The notes beneath the pieces were generated by a model. It was not told where the DNA came from. It saw only the letters and a program-made list of their open reading frames with translations, and searched no databases. Made by a program: the position numbers and the translations under genes. Of a stretch of DNA of 64,000 nucleotides, positions 55,631 through 64,000 are shown piece by piece (the first letter of the stretch is position 1; each line of letters starts with the position of its first letter). The stretch comes from Phascolomyces articulosus. Taxonomy: Eukaryota; Mucoromycota; Mucoromycetes; Mucorales; Lichtheimiaceae. Location of the stretch: assembly GCA_025677815.1 (NCBI GenBank), contig JAIXMP010000011.1, forward strand, positions 1,178,001 through 1,242,000, given 5' to 3'.

Positions 55631-58429
55631 ATGACGGACAGTGGCTATTTTGGAATGGCTTCGTCGTTGACTTCGTCTTCGTCGTCGTCTTCTTCTTCTT
55701 CACCTGTAAAAAAACTTTTACGTCGTAATTCAGCACCTAGTGTCGAACCATTGAACGATAGTTATTTTGATAAATCATCCATGTCTACCGATCGTTCGTC
55801 TATTTTTGGCAGTACAACCATCACCCCTACGTCGTCTGTATGTCCTTCCCCTACAACCTCCACCAAAATTGCTCGTACACAACAACATCGTTTGAATGCA
55901 GCTCAGGAACAAAGAATGTATCAAGATAGTTGCCAACGTCTTTTGGGTCATATTAATTCTGTTATGGGAATTTGTGAAGATCTTCAACTTTCCAATAAGG
56001 ATCGATTCCCTATCCGTTATCCTGCTTCCATGATGCAACAACAACAACAATCAAGGGAACGTCCCAAACGATCTCAAACCATGATGGTACCCCCCGTTGG
56101 TCAACAACAATCATCGTTTGAAACAGCTTCTCAACCAGATGTGCCTGTGACCTCTGTGACAGAAGCATTGCGTCGGTCTTCGATTCATTCTTTGGAAGAA
56201 TCCACTACACCCTTTGCTCGACAATTGGAACAACATCGTTTATTAACCAGTGATATTGCCAAAGAATTAAGTATTCTCAACCTAGACTTGAAGATGGGTC
56301 ATGCTTCGACTGATTTAACTGCTCTTGAAACACAATCGATTGCTAATCTTTTGGATGATCGTCTTCAACAATGTTTGCGCCATTTGGATAATTTGAGAAT
56401 GCGTGTTGCTGATACCTCTTCCAAGGTCCTTGTGACAGGTGATTTGAATGCTGGTAAAAGTACGTTTGTCAATGCTCTCTTGAAGAGAGAAATTTTGCCA
56501 GCCGATCAACAACCCTGTACCAGTATGTTTTGTGAAGTCTTGGATGCCATGTTGAATGATGGTGTGGAAGCCATTCACGCGATTCCCGATGCTTCAAAAT
56601 ATAACCGTTTGGACCCCGGTACTTATCACGAGGTAGAAATGCGACACATGTTCAAGGTCGTTGCCGATGAAGGTGACAAGTACAAGATGCTCAAAGTCTA
56701 TACCAGTGATGCTCGCACCACTCAAGAAAGTTTGCTTCATAATGGTGTGGTTGATATTGCTTTGATTGATTCGCCTGGTTTGAACACAGATTCTATTAAG
56801 ACCACAGCTGTCTTTGCTCGTCAAGAAGAAATTGATGTGGTTGTGTTTGTTGTGAGTGCTGAAAACCATTTCACTTTATCGGTAAGTTTGATATCACCTA
56901 CCTCTTATTGTTTGTGTGTGTGAATGGCTGTGTCTAGAATGAATGATGGGGTGGGTCCAGGTTTTTTTTTCTTGGTCTCTTTTTTAGTTTAGAGTGAAAT
57001 TTTTTGTGTGTGTTGCGTTTTTGTGTTTATTACATCAAATGACTCATGTAACACATTCTTTTGTTGTTTGCTACTCTCTTTTATTAATTTTTTTTAGGGC
57101 AAAGAATTTTTGTGGAACGCTGCAAATGAAAAGACCCACATTTTCATTGTTGTAAATCGATTTGACTCGATCCGTGACAAAGAACGTTGCAAACGTTTAA
57201 TTCTTGAACAAATCCGTCAATTATCCCCCTCCACCTATGCCGATGCCGATGATCTTGTTCATTTCGTCAGTGCAGGCGATGTTGACTTGGAAGCCGAATC
57301 AAGCAAACTAGATGCTCCCGAATTTGCCCGATTAGAACAGCGTCTTCGTGCCTTTGTCCTCGAAAACCGTACTAAATCCAAATTATCCCCTGCCAAAAAC
57401 TATCTTGTCAATTTATTGGGTGATGTCAATGCTTTGGCTGAAGCTAACAAGACCATTGCTCAAGAAGAACATGAACAAGCCAAGAGAGAATTGGAAAAGG
57501 ATTTACCTGCTTACCAAAGTCTTTTGAAGGTGCGCGATCGTTTATTGCATCAAGTTGAGCGTGTGGCTGAAGTGACAGTGTTAGGTATTCAAAAACAAAC
57601 ACGCGATGTACTCAGCACAGCTGTCGAAGGCATTGCTTCCACAGCTGATTCTATCGAATATCCTGGTGTCTTTTTGATTTGGCAATATGCTCAAGATATT
57701 GCTGATTCGTTATCTCAATCTTTGCTCAAACAAGTCCGATCTGCAGAAAACGAAGCACGTCAAGGCACAACACAATGCATTGATCGTATCCATGACATGG
57801 GTACTGAACATCTCGGCAATTATCCACGTGCTGCCAGTGTGGATAAAATGTGCATGAAGCATCGTGATCGTCGTGTTCAAATCGCTATTGAAGCCACCGA
57901 TTTCTTTGACTTTAGCATTGATGATAAAATGTCCGGTGCTGCTCTTTCCTTGGGTGCCATCGCTATGGTAGGCGGTCGATTAATGGGTGTCAAGGATGCC
58001 TTATCCAGCTTCTGGAGTCTTTCTAGTGCCGTCGGCCATCGTAACATGCGTCAAATTGCTATTCCTGTCGTTGGTATTGCTAGTGTGGGTATGCTTGTCT
58101 ATGTTGTCTCTGATATGCGATATGCCGTCAAACGCAAATTGATTCGTAAGTTCAAGGATGCTGTACGTGAACAAGCCTACGTTGAAGGTCAAAGTAGCCG
58201 AATTGGTCGTGAAGCACGCAAAGTATTACGCGTCGAAGGCTGGGAAATTCAAAATAGACTTGTGCGTGCAATTGAAAACAAGGAAAAGAAACGTGGTCAA
58301 ATGGAAGAAAAGGCAACCCTTTCAGAAGAAACTATTATTTATTTCAATGGTGTTCTTGACAAGTCTGTTTTCCTTCTTGATAAAGTACATACCATTCAAG
58401 TCGAACAACATAAGGCAATTGCTGCCTAA
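55631..58429 (+). CDS. FZO1: Mitofusin / fuzzy onions homologue (outer mitochondrial membrane fusion GTPase)
   Basis: Two exons, 55631-56881 and 57098-58429, joined TLS/GKEFLW: 860 residues. Dynamin-type GTPase: P-loop GDLNAGKSTF (from residue 270), the G2 Thr in PADQQPCTSMF, G3 LIDSPGLN, and G4 VVNRFD. The N-terminus (about 1-80) is Ser-rich, then heptad-repeat coiled coil at about 195-260. C-terminal part: heptad repeat (KRELEKDLPAYQSLL...), then two membrane segments around GAALSLGAIAMVGGRLMG and IAIPVVGIASVGMLVYVV with a short loop, then a second coiled coil (EEKATLSEETIIYF...HTIQVEQHKAIAA). Mitofusins span the outer mitochondrial membrane twice and tether organelles. Both strands of evidence, motifs and topology, agree. 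The start fits a Kozak-like context after a T/C leader. Confidence 0.95.
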
Positions 58430-58740
58430 ATAACAAAAAAAGTAACTTTCACAAACGAAAATATATAACATTATATTATTATACATCTCCCTCTCCTCTT
58501 CCTGAAAATATATATTATATCTCATTCTCCCCTCTCCTCCTCCCCAACACCCACACCCACTTCTTATATTTGTTAACCTAGATCATCTTTTTTCGAATTA
58601 TATATATGTATAGCCCTTTATTTTCTTTCTTCTCTTAAAAAAAAGATTGTTCCTTTCCTTTTTTTTCCCTGTAGTTTTATATACTTTATTCCAACTTTTT
58701 ATTATATGTTTTTATTATTATTGTCATTTTTTTTATTGGA
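58430..58740. other. Short intergenic between convergent FZO1 and PIG-U
   Basis: 311 bases holding the 3' regions of FZO1 (+) and PIG-U (-). C/T-rich around 58490-58570 and T-rich after 58650. No gene. Confidence 0.6.
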
Positions 58741-60576
58741 TCATTTTTGAACAACATGTTTTCCTATGGCATTGGGATTTTCAATATCATAATCACGTCG
58801 TAATACAGAGAATATCATGTCAATTAATAACAAGACAGAACCTAAATTATAGACTAATGTAATGGCATAAAAGAAATTGGCATTGCCACTGCCTGCATAT
58901 AACCAAAGATGCCAAAAAATGGGTGCTAGTACAGAGGAATAGAGATATATGTTGGTGACAAGGAATCCATATCTGAAATCTAATGGAATTTGGTGGGTTA
59001 GTAACTAAAAGAATTGTATTTTTGTTTAATTAGATAGAAACTTACATTTGAAAAGTTCATCATGAAGTGGTAATAATCCAAGGAATAAGGCAGTGTCTCC
59101 CACAGCAGGATAGCTTTTGAAAACGGACATGATACCACAAAGAGCAGTGATGGTAAACAATGGCTGATGTCTATTGAAAAAAAAAAAAACAAGTTGGTGA
59201 GTTTATTATTCCTATTTTATATTCATTAACATTCTCCTTTTCATTTCATTACCTTAATTTGATACAAAGGGGGGCAACAAAAATAAATGCATGGAATTGA
59301 AAAACAACCATGAAAAATGATCGGAATTGGTCAAATATTTCAATAAAAAAGTACCAAAACATGCCAGTATTGGGTGTAAGATCTGAAAGGAATAAGCTTT
59401 ATATACCACATATATTCGTAAGTATGACATATTATCTCAGAACATAATCCATCGAATGTATGAATAAAGAGAAGACTTACATGACACCGTAAGTTGCTTT
59501 GATAAAATCCCATGATCCAACTAACCATCTTGAAATTCCTAATAATCCAATCACACTAATAATAAATGTTGTCACCATTCCCATCGACTAAATCCATGTT
59601 TGTTAGTCAATTTCGTGGTGATAGAATGGTTTCATTTATCTTCCTTTTATTACCTTGGATGAAGGCTGCATTAATACAAGTGGTACAACAAGCATAGCAG
59701 GATATAATCCGAGATAAGTAGCAAAAGCAATCCAAACCATACTCATGGATTGACGACCTATATATCATTTAGAATTCCATTTTTTTTAATTCCAACTGTT
59801 CCCACATTTGATAAACACAAATACATCCTCTTCTTCCATTTGATAAACTGACCTCTTTGAGAACATAGAATTGCCATGACGATACTCAAATTGGAAAAAA
59901 TGATGGAAGATCGAGATATACATGAAAGTACAGTAAATGGATTAAACAAATATAATGCAGCAACGACATGTGGTTCGAGTGTTAAATTATTCTCTTCTTT
60001 TACGTTGTTGACGTTGCTATCATTGTCAGATGATGGAGTGGATAATGGTGTTGGTGGAGGTTTAGTTTGTTTGATACGGTATAAAGTATGAGCAGTAACA
60101 ATATCTATTAAGCTGTACAAAAGAGGAATTGTATAATAATTTGGAATGCTGGTTAAAAATGAAAAGATGCTAAGAAGAAGGGGTGCCTTAATAGATAGAA
60201 TTCATAAAAAAAAAGGTGTGTGTCAGTCTTCTTATTTTACACTTTCTCTTTCTTTCTTTTTAGTTACAGACCTGATGGAATAAACCCCCATCATACGGCG
60301 GTACATTACTGTCGTATAAATAAACACCCTCTGTCACTATTAAATTTTAAAAAAAGATTATTAGACTTTTTATTCAATGAGCAGGGACCATTCTTTTTTT
60401 TATTGTTCTTTGATTGGACCCATACGTCGTTTATAACTAGTGACGGGTGTAGAGAATTCGACGCGTTGTAAAAAAGTGTCGGCGACTGAAGGAAAAGTAA
60501 ATATGACTAGCCGAAGAATGATCGCGGCAGAGTAAAGGATGGCATGATTCCTACACGCGCGATCAATAATGCCCAT
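58741..60576 (-). CDS. GAB1: GPI transamidase subunit PIG-U / Gab1
   Basis: Multi-spanning ER membrane protein, a subunit of the complex that attaches GPI anchors to proteins. Exon order on the minus strand: start at 60576 (MGIIDRACRNHAILYSAAII), then EGVYLYDSNVPPYDGGLF, then APLLLSIFSFLTSIPNYYTI and SLIDIVTAHTLYRIKQT. A poly-Asn/Pro/Ser loop leads to VVAALYLFNPFTVLSCISRS, the conserved PIG-U core, then MVWIAFATYLGLYPAMLVV, LLGISRWLVGSWDFIKATYG, MFWYFFIEIFDQFRSFFMVV and LLPLHDELFKDFRYGFLVTN, ending IENPNAIGKHVVQK before the stop at 58741-58743. About eight exons. The NPYT/NPFT-type motif and tandem hydrophobic segments are diagnostic. Shares its upstream region with the RING gene (+). Individual exon borders were checked only for the first three. 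Confidence 0.9.
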
Positions 60577-61110
60577 GGAATTCAGTTGATGAAATAAAAA
60601 AAGGTAGGATGGAGGTTCAAGGCGAGGGAAGAAAGTTCCAACGTGGCATTAATAATTAAGCATCCGCTCTCCGGTGGGCTGGTGCTTTTCAACATATTTT
60701 GCGTGATGGATGATACTTCCCATCTTTGTATATTCATGCGAATTTCTTTTTTATCGATTGACGATAAATAACATATATCAATCTTACAAAAATATTCATC
60801 AAGAAGTGCGATGATGTTCGGTTGTGATATTATTACAATAAATATCCATAATGATGGTGATGATGATAAGGATCAGTAGATTATATGAATGATGGATGGT
60901 GGACGTCGGGTCATGAGATGTGTTACCCTAAAGCGAAAACATGCGGCGCGAGTTACGAGTCTCTCTCATTTTCCAAATTGCGAAGCTGATTCTTTTTTTA
61001 CCATTTTGGCCAAGTTTTTTCTTTTTAAAGGCTCTTTCGTTCTACTCCAAGCTTTTCTTTTCTTTACTTCTTCTTTTTTCCTTTTTCCACTTTTTTTTTA
61101 CATTATTATC
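60577..61110. other. Divergent promoter region (PIG-U / RING gene)
   Basis: 534 bases between divergent genes. Richer in GC at 60480-60710 than its surroundings, including a possible AAGCA...TGCTT stem at about 60659-60690; a T/C tract (61010-61105) precedes the RING start. Confidence 0.55.
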
Positions 61111-62403
61111 ATGCAACCAGCCATATATAATCATACTGATAATAATAACTATAATGATCCAAGATTTGCTTATAACGACCGATCTCCTTATCTACGTTCT
61201 CCAACTTCAGGTCAACGCACAGCACCTCCACCGAATGGCCCGCATCGAGGAGGAGGTGGTCACCGTTCACAAATCCTCATTCCATTACTGTATTGTGATT
61301 CCGAAGGGGCTTCGGTAGAATATAATTATCCTCGGGATCCTCCTCCTCCCCCACCATGGGATAATTATAATGACAATCCCACAATTGGCATGAATTCAGT
61401 GGTCGGAACCGACCAATGGCGTACTTCAAATAACAATAGTCGTCTCTCTCTCGTTCAACAACCATTACCACCACCACCTGCTGGACCCAGGCCTTCGACA
61501 AGTATGGAACATATGAGAACGGCACATTGGTCCACCAATCATCCAGGTCCTGCAGAGCCTCCGTATAATTTTTGGTCTGAAAATGATAACAATAATAGCA
61601 ACAGCAATAGATCCCATTCATCCCCTACAGAGAATAGTAACAATACAGCACTGTCTAATCGAAGTTCTATATTATTACCACGTCCTTCTCTTCGCAATTC
61701 CTATGCAGGCGGTGGCGGTGGTCCTGAGCAGACAACCTATCGTTCTCAACAACAACGGGATCATCATCATAACACACAAAGAGGACCTCATAGACACGCG
61801 AGTGGATCATCCTCATCCGCCCTTGCTACCGATGATGTGCTTACACTGCAAGATATTGTTGAAAGCAATCTAGATACCAAAACACTTCCGAGATCCACCC
61901 TGGAACATATTCTTATTGTTCAATACGCCAAAGAATTAAATGATTTTGATCTTGAAGAATTGATACCTCAAGTGAAACGGTTAGTGGAGAAACGAAAAAA
62001 GGAATTAAAAGATGAACAAGAACGAAAACGGTTATTACAAAAGGAACAAGATCAATTGGAAATGGAACAACAGCAGATAGAGCAACAAAAGAAAAAGGAA
62101 CAAGAAAATGAAGCGTCTTGGCAATGTACATTATGTTTTGATAATCCGAAAGATTGTATATTTTTGGAATGTGGTCATATCTCAAGTTGTATGGAGTGTG
62201 CTGAGAAGGTAAAAAAAAAAATTATTAAAAATAGCTTTAAAGTGATGGGTTGAATTAAGTTTCATCTATTGCGCCTCGTTACTCATTGTATACAAACTTT
62301 TTTTTTGGATTATTCTATATATTCATAGCTCAGTACCATTAACAAGAAATGCCCAGTGTGTCGTCAACGTATTACTCGCATAAAACACATTTATTATTCT
62401 TGA
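61111..62403 (+). CDS. RING-finger (C3HC4) protein, probable E3 ubiquitin ligase
   Basis: Two exons, 61111-62208 and 62329-62403, 390 residues. The start MQPAIYNHTDNNNYND is chosen over an upstream in-frame ATG at 60889 because that extension is a Phe/Leu-rich translation of the T/C leader. The first two thirds are Pro/Asn/Gln-rich and disordered. Then comes a short helical region (LQDIVESNLDTKTLPRSTLE), a long charged coil (KRKKELKDEQERKRLLQKEQ), and a C-terminal RING completed by the second exon: CTLCFDNPKDCIFLECGH, SSCMECAEK then KKCPVCRQRI, ending IKHIYYS. Order C-x2-C, Cys-His, C-x2-C, C-x2-C fits a RING-HC of the Mulan/CGRF1/LRSAM1 style. Substrate unknown; location cytosolic by sequence. 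Confidence 0.85.
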
Positions 62404-64000
62404 AAAAAAAATTGGAATGCATGAAATGGATACAAAAAAAAAAAGTTGGATGATACTTGGCAAGAAGGTGTATCTGTATAAAAACACTGATCCAAAACCC
62501 CTTTTTTTGGCTTTCTGCTGTTTGACATATCCTATTGCTTTTTTATATACCTATATATAACGACAAAAAACGAAGGAGAAGACTATCGCATTGATCTATC
62601 CATATATTATAAAGCTTTATTTGCGTTACCCATTTTTATATATAAGATATAATTTTTTTTCCCTCCTCCACTTGCACTCTTCTTAGTCTATTATTTCCTT
62701 TTTGTTCTGTCAATTTTATAGCATTTGATTGTTGGTTTTACTCGCGTTTGTTATTATAATCTTATCATTCTTGCTTTATGTAAATATAAAATAAAATATG
62801 AGTATATTCTTTCTTTAAAAAATTAGACATTGTGTCATTATTGGGCTTTTTCTACATAACGCAACACAACTAAGAATGAAGTATCAATGGCTCATTAATT
62901 CGTCCACACGACAGATTATTTTGCATCAATAATTTTAATATATTTTGTTCCGTGTCATAATGCACACTATTTAGGCAATAGCATTTTATGAATTAAACTG
63001 TCAATTTATATTAGATTTTAGCATAAACGGTCTGTACAAAATAAGTTACACTATTCCTTTTATGTAACACCCTTCACACTTTATAAAATGGAGGATTCAA
63101 AAAACTCGAAGTTGAAGATTTAAGTAGGAACATTGTTTGCTTCTGTATATCATGAATAATTTCATATGGCGCAATGATGATGTTAGAAAAAAAAACTGGA
63201 GAAAGTAATTAGTGTGATTTATAAGCTATTCATTAATTTCGAAGAGAGAATTCCTTAATTACAAGGTAATATGTTTGTATATATCATCCGTCTGACTTTT
63301 TCATAAATCTTGAAGCAAATCATCCATTTGATCCAAGTCATATATTAATTAATGATAGTATATTTATTCAAGTTGAAGAATGTATTTGCCAAGAAAAATA
63401 AATAAAAAGCTTAGCAAATCAAAGGATGGATGCTGTATGTGTTGTACATGATCATTATTGTTTAGGCTTAGCTACTGTGGAGGAGTTTGAGTAAAGCAAA
63501 CTTGGATAGATCGTGATTTAAAGACTTTGCTCTGCATTGTGTAACAAATAGAAAAAAGTAAATATAATAAAAAATTGTAGCAGATGCTGTTTTATAAAAC
63601 CAACATTCCTACTGCCTTCTCTTGGCTGATTCAATACAAAGAACTAAGTTTTTTTGTATATAAACAAATGACTCATTGCAAGTAGTGTTTTTGGGTTCTA
63701 ATTTGCTTTTTCATGCTTGTTTAACACATAAATTTTGTTAGCAAAACATGCATCGTCTATATAGTCTTCTTTTTTCTTTCTTTCTGTATATATTTATCTA
63801 TATACTACAACAGCATATTATTCACCCTTCAGCAGCGCTGTTTTCACAAGAGTATTATCACTTGATAGATTGCCTCTTATTTTGATTAATCAATAAATTG
63901 GTAGTATATTATCAATCACTACCATACATCATCCGTGTCATCGTTTCGCTCAATTTAATCTATAATAGTCCTTTTTAAACAATAACTGTAAGTAATCAGT
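62404..64000. other. Intergenic, no recognised gene
   Basis: 1.6 kb AT-rich after the RING gene. I see no open frame with family resemblance, no tRNA, and no clear repeat. The right edge may be the promoter of a gene outside the window. Confidence 0.55.

Noticed and set aside
60889..61110. N-terminal extension of the RING protein from an upstream ATG
   Set aside because: The extension is a Phe/Leu-rich reading of a T/C-rich leader; MQPAIYNHT at 61111 is a better start.
1..64000. CRISPR arrays, rRNA, tRNA genes or telomeric repeats
   Set aside because: No regularly spaced repeats, rRNA core motifs, cloverleaf or TTAGGG arrays were seen.

Overview
This window is AT-rich nuclear DNA from a fungus, most likely Mucoromycota (a Mucorales-type genome). 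Four things point there. Most genes carry several short GT-AG introns. The protein set is fungal: Pds5, Vps1, Fzo1, a Sip3/Ysp1-type LAM protein and PIG-U/Gab1. Intergenic DNA is dominated by A/T runs. There are also HET-domain-like proteins, a TPR/F-box/LRR protein and an orphan family of the kinds I associate with Mucorales. I found no tRNA, rRNA or CRISPR. Exon borders were read by eye from splice signals and reading phase.

Left third (1-31.6 kb): conserved housekeeping genes. On the minus strand lie a CNNM/Mam3 membrane protein (running off the left edge), a GRIP-domain golgin, the cohesin regulator PDS5, ribosomal protein eS27, the dynamin VPS1 and an intronless Gln/Met-rich protein. On the plus strand lie a BAR-PH-GRAM-VASt sterol-transfer protein (LAM/Sip3 type) and a WW-domain protein with a glycine-zipper and His/Gly tail. 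Between eS27 and VPS1 is a decayed cytochrome P450, broken into pieces and apparently interrupted by an LTR-like insertion.

Middle (32-54 kb): an accessory region. Two HET-domain-like genes and two EamA (DMT) transporters lie in it as two diverged pairs: HET1/EamA1 at 32.4-38.0 kb and EamA2/HET2 at 49.8-53.9 kb. Between and around them are a secreted aspartic protease, an F-box/LRR protein, a probably decayed member of an orphan family, an RG-rich orphan exon, a candidate structured RNA at 43.5-43.7 kb, duplicated non-coding segments and transposon-like remnants. The second HET copy has lost its family motif residues and the second EamA copy has a net 11-codon loss, so one pair looks canonical and the other diverged.

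Right end (55-62.4 kb): conserved genes again. These are the mitofusin FZO1 (+), the GPI-transamidase subunit PIG-U/GAB1 (-) and a RING-finger E3-like protein (+), followed by 1.6 kb with no recognisable gene.

No operon-like system is evident. Functional themes are membrane fusion and traffic (VPS1, FZO1, golgin, LAM protein), chromosome cohesion (PDS5) and a self-recognition-like accessory segment (HET plus transporter).
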